Positions 33,614-42,801 of a stretch of 64,000 nt of DNA are shown one piece after another (position 1 is the first letter of the stretch; each line of letters opens with the position of its first letter). The stretch comes from an uncultured Bacteroidales bacterium (GTDB lineage Bacteria; Bacteroidota; Bacteroidia; Bacteroidales; P3). Made by a program: the position numbers and the translations under genes. The stretch is from assembly GCA_900318665.1 (NCBI GenBank), contig ONLQ01000002.1, positions 62,001 through 126,000 on the forward strand, written 5' to 3'. A model generated the notes under the pieces. The model was not told the DNA's origin, searched no databases, and worked only from the letters and a program-made list of their open reading frames with translations.

Positions 33614-34429
33614 ATGGCTCATATCATATCTGTAACAGATACCACCCACGAAGGCCTCGACCTTTTCTGCCGTCTCACCGAGGCGCAACTGCGCAATCGG
33701 CTTGAACCGGAAAAGGGTATATTCATTGCCGAGAGTCCAAAGGTTATTGCGGCGGCTCTCGATGCTGGTTGTCAGCCTGTGGCAATGCTTACCGAGCAAC
33801 GCCATGTCGAAGGGCAGGCACGCGCTTTGATTGAACGTTGTGGCGACATTCCGGTGTATGCAGGCAGTGGCAACTTCCTACAGACCATAACGGGCTACGA
33901 ACTTACGCGTGGCGTTCTGTGTGCCATGCGCCGCCCTGTTTTGCGTAGCATAGAAGATGTTTGTCGTGATGCTCGTCGTATTGTGGTGCTCGACAACGTG
34001 GTGAATGCCACCAATACGGGTGCTATCTTCCGTGCTGCCGCCGCTCTCGGCATCGATGCGCTGTTGCTTTCGTCCACTTGTAGCGACCCACTGAACCGCC
34101 GCTCTGTGCGTGTAAGTATGGGCACGGTATTCCAATTGCCGTGGACGTATATCGACAATTGGCCTTTGCAAGGCATTGCCGACTTGCACTCGCTTGGCTT
34201 TAAGGTGGCGGCTATGGCTTTGTCTGACAATTCTGTCGCAATAGACGATGAACGGCTGATGGCGGAGCAGCGTCTTGCCATAGTGATGGGCACCGAGGGC
34301 GATGGCCTACCCGCATCAGTCCTCAATCTCTGCGACTATGTGGCGCGAATTCCAATGTCGCGCGGCGTCGATTCGCTCAATGTTGCCGCTGCCGCCGCCG
34401 TCGCTTTCTGGCAGTTAAGGGCGAGGTAA
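33614..34429 (+). CDS. SpoU/TrmH family RNA 2'-O-methyltransferase
   Basis: 271 residues. A short N-terminal substrate-binding part (RLEPEKGIFIAESPKVIAAAL) precedes the SPOUT knot methyltransferase domain with its three motifs: VLDNVVNATNTGAIFRAAAAL, AIVMGTEGDGLP and IPMSRGVDSLNVAAAAAVAFW. It methylates a ribose in rRNA or tRNA using S-adenosylmethionine; the target base cannot be read from sequence. Its 3' end overlaps the end of the convergent ComEC-like gene by 15 nt. Confidence 0.9.
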   Translation: MAHIISVTDTTHEGLDLFCRLTEAQLRNRLEPEKGIFIAESPKVIAAALDAGCQPVAMLTEQRHVEGQARALIERCGDIPVYAGSGNFLQTITGYELTRGVLCAMRRPVLRSIEDVCRDARRIVVLDNVVNATNTGAIFRAAAALGIDALLLSSTCSDPLNRRSVRVSMGTVFQLPWTYIDNWPLQGIADLHSLGFKVAAMALSDNSVAIDDERLMAEQRLAIVMGTEGDGLPASVLNLCDYVARIPMSRGVDSLNVAAAAAVAFWQLRAR

Positions 34430-35959
34430 CGCTGTCTTTTCATTCTTTTGTGCCGATTGTAGCCATAGGAAGGCTACGAGCAGTGCGGCATAGGCAAGAA
34501 CGACCATTGCTGGCGAAAAGTAGGGTACAGATATCTCTGAGTATGGCAGAGCGGCAACGCGTGCTACAATGCCGTCAACAATGCCAAGTTCGGCATTGAG
34601 CAGCCACGCCGCAATATCTGCCGCCCAAGTCCAGAAGGACAGTAATATAATGCAGAGCGCCGTTACAAGCAATAGTCCAGCAAATGGCACTATCAAGAGA
34701 TTGGTAATGGCGAAATAGGTGGGGAATTGGTGAAAATAGTATAGTGTGAGCGGCAGTACTGCTACTTGTGCTGCAAGAGTCAGACACAGCAGGTCCCACA
34801 ACTGCTTGCCTACAGAGCGAGCAATAGCGATGGCGCTGCTCTGTGTTGTGTTATCGTTGGCCGAGACTATTTTTTGCAATGCTGGGCAGAATCCTATGAT
34901 ACCAGCCATGGCAGCATAGGAATACTGAAATCCTACGTCGAAAAGCATCATTGGACGCACGCAAAGCGACAAAGTGGCTGCGACGCAGAGTGTGTTGAAA
35001 GGTTGTTGGTCGCGTTGCAGCATTCGTGCTATCACAAAAAGCGAAAACATTATGCCTGCACGCAGGGTGGCCGGTGCCATACCGCTGACGAATACAAAAA
35101 GCCAAAGAGCCACAAGTTGTGCTGTGGCACGTAGTATCCTCATACTTCGCCTATTGCCAAGGGGCTGAAGCAACAAGCCTACGAAATAGACCAGCAATCC
35201 CACATGCAATCCCGAAACACAGAGTAGGTGGACAATGCCAGCCTTGGTGTATTGGCTACGAGTATAATCAAGACGTCGGTCTCGCATGCCAAGAAGCAGT
35301 GCCGCGGCAGTGATTCTATGTTGTGGCGATAGATGGTGGTTTAGAAGAAAGGTAGATGCCCGTTGCTGCATGTTTTGCGATAGATGACGCAAGGTAGTCG
35401 GCCTATGTTCGAGCAGTTGGTAACGGTTGTTGTGAATATAGCATGTGTGCACTATGCCTTGGCGACGGAGATATGTGCGATAGTTAAATGTTGATGTAAA
35501 ATTGCTATCGGCAGGGAGTCGCAGTCGTGTGGTTACCTCTAAAATGTCGCCACTCCGCAAGGTAAGTGCAGCGCTGTCGGGTGCAAAATAGGTCATAATG
35601 GTCTCACTCGTGGGCTGCCATCTCCCGTCTCTCAGCACATCATGCACTACGGCTTTTGCTCTTGGGCTGTGTGTGGTATGCTGCGGAGTGTCGTTCAATT
35701 GGATGCGCATGGTGTAGCGACCTTCAGAAAGGCTGCTGTGGGGTTGTGCCGACTGGTGCAACGCCATTCCGCAGACTACGAAAAGCAGCGCCAAGATACA
35801 GCGGAACAATGTTTTCCAACGGTCGCCGAGTTTATAGATGGCGAAAGACGCAGCCAGCAAGAGTGGCAATGCTAGGAGGTAAAGCCATGTGGGTAAAGGT
35901 TGCGACAGCCATTCGGCCAGCGCAATGCCTGCGGCCAAAGAAACTACGACGCGTTTCAT
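34415..35959 (-). CDS. ComEC/Rec2-like DNA-uptake membrane protein
   Basis: 514 residues with about ten membrane helices. The N-terminal soluble DUF4131-like part (about 70-200) and the competence domain signature AGIVHLLCVSGLHVGLLVYF near 240 are clear. The protein ends soon after the last helices, so the C-terminal metallo-beta-lactamase-like domain of Gram-positive ComEC is missing, as in many Bacteroidota. It would form the inner-membrane pore for single-stranded DNA entry. The T9SS repeat protein gene ends 11 nt upstream. Confidence 0.85.
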   Translation of the reverse strand: MKRVVVSLAAGIALAEWLSQPLPTWLYLLALPLLLAASFAIYKLGDRWKTLFRCILALLFVVCGMALHQSAQPHSSLSEGRYTMRIQLNDTPQHTTHSPRAKAVVHDVLRDGRWQPTSETIMTYFAPDSAALTLRSGDILEVTTRLRLPADSNFTSTFNYRTYLRRQGIVHTCYIHNNRYQLLEHRPTTLRHLSQNMQQRASTFLLNHHLSPQHRITAAALLLGMRDRRLDYTRSQYTKAGIVHLLCVSGLHVGLLVYFVGLLLQPLGNRRSMRILRATAQLVALWLFVFVSGMAPATLRAGIMFSLFVIARMLQRDQQPFNTLCVAATLSLCVRPMMLFDVGFQYSYAAMAGIIGFCPALQKIVSANDNTTQSSAIAIARSVGKQLWDLLCLTLAAQVAVLPLTLYYFHQFPTYFAITNLLIVPFAGLLLVTALCIILLSFWTWAADIAAWLLNAELGIVDGIVARVAALPYSEISVPYFSPAMVVLAYAALLVAFLWLQSAQKNEKTALPRP

Positions 35960-35970
35960 CTGCCGTGAGC

Positions 35971-38900
35971 CTAACGCACTATGATGCGTGTGGCAAGAAT
36001 GAGGCCGTCGGTGGTGGTGAGGCGCAGCAGGTAGATGCCCGACGTGGAGGGCATGATAAGGCCTGTGGCTGCCTTGGAGTAGGGCATATCAATCAGTTGG
36101 CGTCCCTGATGGTCGAATAGAGAGAGGGTTGCGCCAGTTAGGCGTGTCTCGTCAAGGGTGGTTGACAACTGTAGCGGGCTGCCAGCCTTTGCGGGATTGG
36201 GGTAGGCCGTGAACGACACGTTGGCAGCCTCAACGTCGTGGATGCCATAGTTTCCGAGACAAATCAGGTTGGAAGAGAGCCATGCGTTGAGTTCTTCATC
36301 GACGGCGGCCTCGACATAGAAACATCCGTTCAGCAAGTCGCCATTGATGAGGGAGTAGGTGTCGTAGTTGGCACCCTCGATAGGCGTGCCGTTGCAGTAC
36401 CAGCGATAGCCGTAGTAGTCAACACGGTTTCCTCTTTCGCCAAATGGATAGTGGTTTATCATTAGCAGGCGCTGGTCGTGGTTAAGTATCATCGGGTTGG
36501 GAATGTTTGTCACCACAAGATGGACGGTGACGCTGCTGTCGCATCCGTTGGCTGCGGTGTAGGTGTGGGTGTAGTCGCCGCTGATGTTGTATGTCTTTTC
36601 GTCCCAGATAAAAGCGGTGTTGGTGGCCTGGTAGTTCTCTTCGTGTATGCTGCTGTCTAATTTGAGGCTGAGGTAGATAATGCTGTCACATTCGTCAATG
36701 ACGTGTATCGTGTCAACGAGCAGAGTGTTTTCGTAGTAAGTTGTTCCGTTGCGCCAAGTCATGCTGTCGCAGGCGTGCAGCACGTCGATACTCGTGGAAG
36801 GATAGGCCACGGTGATATTGACGGCGTGTATGCTGTCGCATCCGTTGTCAAGGCGTATGGTGTCGATTATGTTTTTCGACTGCAGATAGGTGTTGCCGTT
36901 CCATTCAACGGAGTTGCAGGCCATTATGTTAGTATCTACATATCGGCCGTTTATTCGCAAGGTGAGCAATAGTGTGCTGTCGCATCCGCTCACGGTGCTA
37001 CCCATACTGCGGCGAAGGTTGCTGACGTTGGCGTCGTAGGTGATTCCGTTACCCAGGTCGAGACTGGTGCATACGGAGGTGTCTATCACAAGGGTCTGGT
37101 CTTTGTTTATGGTGAGGTGCATCACGTTGCGTTGCGTGCAGCCCTCGCGTGTGGTGCCGGTCAGCGTCTCGGTGGTAGAATAGGTGTAGAGGCGACCCGA
37201 CCATACATATTCGTTGCACGCCACGATAGTGTCGTGGAGCGTCAGGTCGTGGTTTACTGTCAGATACAGGACGTGTATATTGGAGCAGCCAGAGTTTTCT
37301 ACTGTGCGTCTTACCACGGTGTCGTTATTATAGCGCTGGCCATCTTCCCAGACGTATGTGTTGCATACCGTCTTGCTCTCGATGAGCGAATCGCCATTCT
37401 GGTAGATAGAGAGATAGAGTGTGGTGAGGCTGTCGCAGCCATAGATGGTGAGTGCTTGCGTGGTGCCGATAATACCGTCCTCGGTATAGACACGATTGTT
37501 ATAGACATAACGCTCGCAGGCATGAATCGTATCTATCACATTGGCATCGTGGCGTATGGTGAGATGCAGGTGCACAATGCTGTCGCAGCCGGCATGGTTG
37601 TAGCGTCGAAATGATGCCGTGTCGGTCGATTCGGTGTAGGTCACTCCATGCCATGTGTATTGGTTGCACTCGGCGGCATTGACCGTGGCATGCGAGGAGT
37701 AGCGCACAAAGAGAGCCAGCGTCACTATACTGTCGCAGCCTTCGGCACTGGTGAAGGTGTGCATGTCGGTGGTGGAGACGGTGTAGAGGCTGTCGTGCCA
37801 ACGCAGACTGTCGCACACGTTCTGCTGCAAACGGTTGGTACTGCTACGACCAAGGGTTAGATGCAATATCTCGGCGCCACGGCAGTTGCCATCGTCCACA
37901 CGGAAGGTGTCAACGGTGGAGGTGGTGTAAGTGCTGTCGTGCCAGCGCAGACTGTTGCAGGCTGTGATAGTGGTGTCCAGCGTGTCGGAATGTACTATGG
38001 TGAGGTGCAGCGTTGTGGCGCTGTCGCAGCCTATGTGGTTTATGCCGTGGTGGGTGTAGTCGGTGGTGGCGCTGAACAGGCTGTCGTGCCACATATAGGA
38101 GTCGCAGGCCGTAACGCTACGCTGGGTGTTGCTGCTGTGGAGTATGCGCAATGTGAGGTACTGCACACTGTCGCAATGGTCGCGATTGGTGGTCACGAAG
38201 GTCGCCGTGGTGTCGGTGCGGAAGTAGTTGGCATGCCATGCCAGGAAATCACACACCGAGGTGTCGATGCGGACACTGGTGCTGTGCTTAATGGTGAGGT
38301 GCAAGGCTTCGTGATGTGCACACCCATAGGCGTCGGCGGGCTGCACATTGTTGTAATCGCCGCTGCGCGTATAGTTCTCGCCATACCATGTGTAGAAATC
38401 GCAGGCGGTGATAGATGTATCGACGTGGGTGCTATGGTTCACAGTGAGGCGCAGAGTGGTGGTGCTGTCGCAGCCGTTGGCGGCGCTGTCGGTATGGGTG
38501 TATGACCCAGTTGCGGTATAATAGCGGCCATGCCACAACATGCTGTCGCAAACGGTAGCCTGGGTGTCAAGTGAGATGTTGTGCAGAATAATGATGTGCA
38601 GATTGATATTGCTGTCGCAGCCTTGGCTGTTGGCCCCTGGATTGCCAACATAGTCCTGGGTGCTGGTGAACACGGTATTCCCGAAACGGAAGCGCTCGCA
38701 GGCTACGAAGGTATCAATATAATTGGTATTGTGGTTGATGGTTATGTTTATGTATTCGCTGCTATCGCAACCGTTGCTGAGGGTTCCAAGTATGGTGACG
38801 CTGTCGAAACTCTCGCGGAAGAGAACACCTTTATACCACAAAAATTCGCAGCCAGAGGTGTCGATAATGCGTCGGCTGACGCGTTTCACGGTGATATTCA

Positions 38901-40779
38901 CCGTGCGGATACTGTCACATTCGTCTATGCTTACAAGAGTATCTATGAGGGTTGTCGAGGCGGTATAGGTTTGACGGTTCCACCTCACCTCGCCACAGTC
39001 GCTGGTATCTACCTCGCCGTAAACGGTCACGCAGTGTTCTGGACGCCAGCGCAGGCTAATGGCATATATACTGTCGCAGCCATATTGGTTGGTCAGCGAG
39101 TCGTAGTAGGTGCCATTAGAGGTATATTGATGTCCACGCCAGGTGTAGGTGCTGCCGGCAGCAGGGCGGAAAAAGTTGCTATCCTTGAAACTTTGATGTA
39201 CAATGATATGCACTTGGCGGATGCTGTCGCATCCCACAGCATTGACCAAAGTGTCGTAGAGGCGTGTCTCGCGACGATAGGTTACGCCACCCCATACCAC
39301 AGCGTCACAGCCTTCTGGGTGCTGGGTAGGACCATAGGTTGTGTCGCACGGCAGCGCATCAACAATGGTAAGATTGAGGTAGAAGGTTGTGTCGCAGTTG
39401 AGAGGATAAACAGTATGATTACCTGGTGTGGTATAACTATGTCCGTGATAGAAGTATGGAGAAGTATAGGTTACAGTGTCATATTGTTTGACCGAGACGT
39501 TGAAGTGTATGTTGTAGGTATATAAGGTGTCGTGTGGCGCATGGTTGGTGAGTTCATAGACTATGGTGTCATAAGCTGTGTCACGTGTTGCACGATACAC
39601 GCGTCCATGCCATGCAAAAGTGTCGCAAAGTGCAAGCGGCATCACTGGAGCGTTGAATGTATCGTTTACCACAGGAGCCTGGCCTGTTATAGTCAAATTA
39701 AGTGTAAAAATGCTGTCGCAACCATCAATTGTAGTCAGACTGTCGTAATATGTGGCAGAATTACTCAAAGAACGGCCATGCCATTGGTAGGGGCTTTGCT
39801 CGCTATTAACTTCAAAAAATTCGTAGGAAGGACGATAATGTATTCTAACCACATGGATGCTGTCGTAGCAACCTATATCGTAGCGCCTAATGACAGAATC
39901 TTCTCGCACACTCTCGCCAATGCCGCATACAGTACTATCATCATACACCCGAATATCACTCTGCGGATTTTGGATAACATATCTAATACTGTCGCACGTA
40001 TTGTTGGGGTCCACAAAAGTGCGGGTACGACAATAAGTTTGTCCGTCGTGAATATAACTGCTTTCTGCTACTGGGGTTTCATTAGTCGTACCATTTGAAA
40101 TCTGCATATTATAAGCCCTTATGGCATCAAAAAAGAGCATCCCGTTTTCAATATGCTGTACGGTGTCATAGGCCATGCCATCGGTGCTATATGTACCGCC
40201 TCCTATAGTAATACTTCCCGTACACGATATCGTGTCTATCGCTGTACTACTCTGCTGGCGAAGCACGATATAGAAATTACTGTCACACCCCGCTATGGTA
40301 CTATTTCTGGCTTCCCATTCAGTATTAAAAGTGACGTCAGCATCAATACCATTAAGAGTGAACGACGTAACGCCATACAAATCAACAGTGTCCCTCCACT
40401 CATAAGATGGATTGACATGGATATTAACGTTCTGCACAGTATCACAGCCGTTGCCATTGCTTTCAATTGTCTGTATAAAAGTAGTGTCATGTGTGAATTG
40501 TACGGTCTGCCACACTAACGTATTGCAACCTGAGGTATCGATGTTCACCGTGTCAGTATAAACCGCTCCGTCAACGGTAATAGAAATGTCATCAACAATA
40601 ACAGCTGATTGTCCTGGGCTATTATGGTGAATGGCAAAATGAATAGTCTGCCCCGCAAGAGTTGATGGTATGGTAAAATTATCTATTCTCCATGTTGCGT
40701 TTCCCTCATAGTTAATTGTTGAATTCTGTCCTGGCCATTGTTGGAAGTCTTCAATGCTATTGCCAGTCGTAGAAATCAT
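35971..40779 (-). CDS. T9SS-secreted giant repeat protein, main part (3' of in-frame TAG)
   Basis: 1602 residues from the first ATG after a TAG at 40804-40806; the 133-codon frame upstream is in the same phase, so together they are one gene broken by a nonsense codon. The start (about 1-50) is the second half of a choice-of-anchor/cleaved-adhesin-like beta sandwich (ITVDGAVY). From about 60 to 1480 there are about 25 repeats of roughly 55-60 residues, each with an early CDS..WHG..Y part and a later GCDS...L.LTI part; the two cysteines may pair. The final 80 residues (AYPNPAKAG, SGIYLLRLTTTDG) form a type A T9SS sorting domain. Without the N-terminal fragment it has no signal peptide and could not be secreted. 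Confidence 0.8.
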   Translation of the reverse strand: MISTTGNSIEDFQQWPGQNSTINYEGNATWRIDNFTIPSTLAGQTIHFAIHHNSPGQSAVIVDDISITVDGAVYTDTVNIDTSGCNTLVWQTVQFTHDTTFIQTIESNGNGCDTVQNVNIHVNPSYEWRDTVDLYGVTSFTLNGIDADVTFNTEWEARNSTIAGCDSNFYIVLRQQSSTAIDTISCTGSITIGGGTYSTDGMAYDTVQHIENGMLFFDAIRAYNMQISNGTTNETPVAESSYIHDGQTYCRTRTFVDPNNTCDSIRYVIQNPQSDIRVYDDSTVCGIGESVREDSVIRRYDIGCYDSIHVVRIHYRPSYEFFEVNSEQSPYQWHGRSLSNSATYYDSLTTIDGCDSIFTLNLTITGQAPVVNDTFNAPVMPLALCDTFAWHGRVYRATRDTAYDTIVYELTNHAPHDTLYTYNIHFNVSVKQYDTVTYTSPYFYHGHSYTTPGNHTVYPLNCDTTFYLNLTIVDALPCDTTYGPTQHPEGCDAVVWGGVTYRRETRLYDTLVNAVGCDSIRQVHIIVHQSFKDSNFFRPAAGSTYTWRGHQYTSNGTYYDSLTNQYGCDSIYAISLRWRPEHCVTVYGEVDTSDCGEVRWNRQTYTASTTLIDTLVSIDECDSIRTVNITVKRVSRRIIDTSGCEFLWYKGVLFRESFDSVTILGTLSNGCDSSEYINITINHNTNYIDTFVACERFRFGNTVFTSTQDYVGNPGANSQGCDSNINLHIIILHNISLDTQATVCDSMLWHGRYYTATGSYTHTDSAANGCDSTTTLRLTVNHSTHVDTSITACDFYTWYGENYTRSGDYNNVQPADAYGCAHHEALHLTIKHSTSVRIDTSVCDFLAWHANYFRTDTTATFVTTNRDHCDSVQYLTLRILHSSNTQRSVTACDSYMWHDSLFSATTDYTHHGINHIGCDSATTLHLTIVHSDTLDTTITACNSLRWHDSTYTTSTVDTFRVDDGNCRGAEILHLTLGRSSTNRLQQNVCDSLRWHDSLYTVSTTDMHTFTSAEGCDSIVTLALFVRYSSHATVNAAECNQYTWHGVTYTESTDTASFRRYNHAGCDSIVHLHLTIRHDANVIDTIHACERYVYNNRVYTEDGIIGTTQALTIYGCDSLTTLYLSIYQNGDSLIESKTVCNTYVWEDGQRYNNDTVVRRTVENSGCSNIHVLYLTVNHDLTLHDTIVACNEYVWSGRLYTYSTTETLTGTTREGCTQRNVMHLTINKDQTLVIDTSVCTSLDLGNGITYDANVSNLRRSMGSTVSGCDSTLLLTLRINGRYVDTNIMACNSVEWNGNTYLQSKNIIDTIRLDNGCDSIHAVNITVAYPSTSIDVLHACDSMTWRNGTTYYENTLLVDTIHVIDECDSIIYLSLKLDSSIHEENYQATNTAFIWDEKTYNISGDYTHTYTAANGCDSSVTVHLVVTNIPNPMILNHDQRLLMINHYPFGERGNRVDYYGYRWYCNGTPIEGANYDTYSLINGDLLNGCFYVEAAVDEELNAWLSSNLICLGNYGIHDVEAANVSFTAYPNPAKAGSPLQLSTTLDETRLTGATLSLFDHQGRQLIDMPYSKAATGLIMPSTSGIYLLRLTTTDGLILATRIIVR

Positions 40780-40803
40780 TATGGTTATGTAATCCTCTCG
40801 TCC

Positions 40804-41205
40804 CTACTCAAGTTCCTTTGAAATAATTGTTAAGGTTGCATTTGTAAACTGGCATGGAAGAGCAATTGCAGGACTTATCAGCCAGTTAGAGATGTTGTCA
40901 AATGCTTCTGGAGTAGTATTATTTATATCCTCATAATAGGAATATGATATGTACGCTCCACTGCCTGCCACACTTGTATGATTATGGGTTGTAGTGAATT
41001 TCCATTCGCAATATTCGCCTGTTATACCGTTGTCGTCGTCTTCATCACAGATATTCCAGCAGTTTGTTGCACTGTCAAATGTTTCCGTCCATGGAAATGT
41101 GGTTATTGGGGTAGTATTGCATTGTTGAGGGGTATAGTGTTGAGCCATTGCTTTCCCACAAAAGACAAATAATGCGACAACTACAACAAATATTATTTTC
41201 TTCAT
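40804..41205 (-). pseudogene. N-terminal fragment of the T9SS repeat protein, ended by in-frame TAG
   Basis: 133 codons. MKKIIFVVVVALFVFCGKAMAQ is a Sec signal peptide, followed by PWTETFDSATNCWNI and SNWLISPAIALP, the first half of a choice-of-anchor/cleaved-adhesin domain. The TAG at 40804 falls inside that domain: reading through gives GREDYITIMISTTGNS, a natural continuation, and the same frame runs to 35971. Most likely a Tyr codon (TAT or TAC) changed to TAG, or there is a base-calling error. Other genes here end normally at TAG, so the code is standard. Confidence 0.75.
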
Positions 41206-41530
41206 AAATTTGAAGTTATTTTTTCGACAATATTAAATACACATACAACATACGATGCTTTCGCATGTATGCCCTATATGCCTACAATTCAAATAGATGT
41301 ATTTGTTTTCTGCACAATACACCATGCAACAAAGATAATTTTTTTTCGGTTAATAACATATCGAATCCATTAAAAGCCGGGCAATCGCATAAAATGGAAA
41401 GAAAACTCCGATGTTATAGGGGAAACGGGACAAAAACAAGGCAGACATCTGTATTTTTAGCCTTGCGTTGAAATGGGAACCATCATTTGCACAAAAAAAA
41501 CGCCACCTTTATGGGTGGCGTTTTTGAAAG
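41206..41530. other. Intergenic region upstream of the T9SS protein, with a -7 candidate
   Basis: 325 nt. On the - strand TATCTTTG at 41337-41330 matches the Bacteroidota -7 box about 125 nt before the start codon at 41205; no good -33 is seen. The hairpin at 41500-41525 next to tRNA-Gly is listed separately. No gene is recognised. Confidence 0.45.
41500..41525 (-). terminator. Terminator of tRNA-Gly
   Basis: ACGCCACC and GGGTGGCGT form a stem around TTTAT; on the - strand it is followed by eight T. It starts a few nt after the tRNA 3' end. A T-run on the + side as well makes it possibly bidirectional. Confidence 0.85.
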
Positions 41531-41603
41531 AGCGACAGACGGGGTTCGAACCCGCGACCTGCGGCTTGGGAAGCCGCCGCTCTGCCAACTGAGCTACTGT
41601 CGC
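41531..41603 (-). tRNA. tRNA-Gly(CCC)
   Basis: 73 nt. On the - strand: acceptor GCGACAG/CTGTCGC, D arm AGCTCAGTTGGCAGAGC, anticodon arm GGCTTCCCAAGCC with anticodon CCC, and T arm CGCGGGTTCGAACCCCG. No encoded CCA. Confidence 0.92.
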
Positions 41604-41847
41604 ATAAAACTCGTATTAAATAACTCTCGTTTACGAAGATTATTGCATAGCGTGGGCGTGTTTGAATAAAAAAATGTATTTTTGTTATTTGGCATATTGC
41701 TATGTGTTGTGATTAACATAATGTGAATTACCGAATTGCATTATTCTGTCGTAGCGGTTGCCGCATCTTAATCGAGAAGGAAATATATAACTGACACAAG
41801 TTTCAAACAACTAATAACTAACCCCCTACCAAACACTGGTTTTCTTT

Positions 41848-42786
41848 ATGAACGCCCAAAACCTAAAAAAGGAAATTATTGCCTACCTGCTTCTTACCAT
41901 TGGTAGCGCGCTGTTCGCCATTGGCGATGTGATGTTTGTCAACCCCTACCTTATGGCTCCTGGCGGCACCTATGGTTTGAGCAACGTGCTCAACACCTTG
42001 TGGCCATGGAAGATTTCGCTCTACGCCATCTGCATGGATGTGCCACTCCTTATCATCGGCACTATCATTCTCGGTCCACGCTTCGGAGTCAAGACAATCG
42101 TTTCCACCATTTTGATATTTCTTTTCACTTTTATTCTTGAGGCCACCTGGGGTTACAATCCAGTAATCAACGGTGGCATTTTTGCAACCCAAGATGCCGA
42201 TTCGATGGTTCCTATCGTGAACAATGGCGGCTTCTTTGTTCCCGACTATTTTCTTAACACAGTGGTGGCTGGCATCATCTATGGTGTGGCTATTGGCTTG
42301 ATATTCCGTTCGGGTGCTACGAGCGGTGGCAGCGATATCATCTCGATGATTCTGCACAAATACACCAAGATTTCGCTCGGCACGCTGGTCCTCATTGTCG
42401 ATAGTTGCATCACGTTGACAACTCTGGTTGCCTTTAAGGACATCAAGTTGCCGATCTATTCTATCATAATAATCTACATCGAGAGCAAGATTATCGACCT
42501 CGTGGTTGAGGGTACGAAGAGTTACAAGACGGCTTTTATTGTTACCGACCGTATTGAGGAAATACGCGATTATATCATCAACGACCTGCATCGTGGCGGT
42601 ACCTGCTTTTCGGGAACGGGTCTCTATCAGGGTGCCGAGCGCCGCATGGTTTACGTCACTCTGGACCGTACCGACCTTGTGAAGCTCAAGTCGAATATCC
42701 GCCATATTGACCCGCTGGCCTTTATCAACGTTATTGATAGTGCCGAGATTATGGGTCTTGGATTCAAGGCATTGCCTGAAGAATAG
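41848..42786 (+). CDS. YitT family membrane protein
   Basis: 312 residues. Five to six membrane helices in the first 210 residues, with the family motifs FAIGDVMFVNPYLMAPGGTYGLSNV (near 22) and FRSGATSGGSDIISMIL (near 155). The soluble C-terminal DUF2179 domain begins near 225 (YKTAFIVTDRIEEI, RGGTCFSGTGLYQG, DPLAFINVIDSAEIMG). Such proteins are common in Firmicutes and Bacteroidota; transport function is suspected but unproven. The glycosyltransferase gene follows after 15 nt. Confidence 0.88.
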   Translation: MNAQNLKKEIIAYLLLTIGSALFAIGDVMFVNPYLMAPGGTYGLSNVLNTLWPWKISLYAICMDVPLLIIGTIILGPRFGVKTIVSTILIFLFTFILEATWGYNPVINGGIFATQDADSMVPIVNNGGFFVPDYFLNTVVAGIIYGVAIGLIFRSGATSGGSDIISMILHKYTKISLGTLVLIVDSCITLTTLVAFKDIKLPIYSIIIIYIESKIIDLVVEGTKSYKTAFIVTDRIEEIRDYIINDLHRGGTCFSGTGLYQGAERRMVYVTLDRTDLVKLKSNIRHIDPLAFINVIDSAEIMGLGFKALPEE

Positions 42787-42801
42787 AAAAACAGTCCTAC
42801 C

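Noticed and set aside
36480-40560. CRISPR-like array
   Set aside because: The periodic pattern is protein-level repeats in a long frame with divergent DNA; there are no identical direct repeats with spacers and no cas genes.
7993-40806. Recoding of TAA or TAG as sense codons
   Set aside because: Many normal genes here end at TAA (frr, the MotA-like gene) or TAG (pyrH, comF), so the code is standard; the two in-frame stops are better read as mutation, error or splitting.
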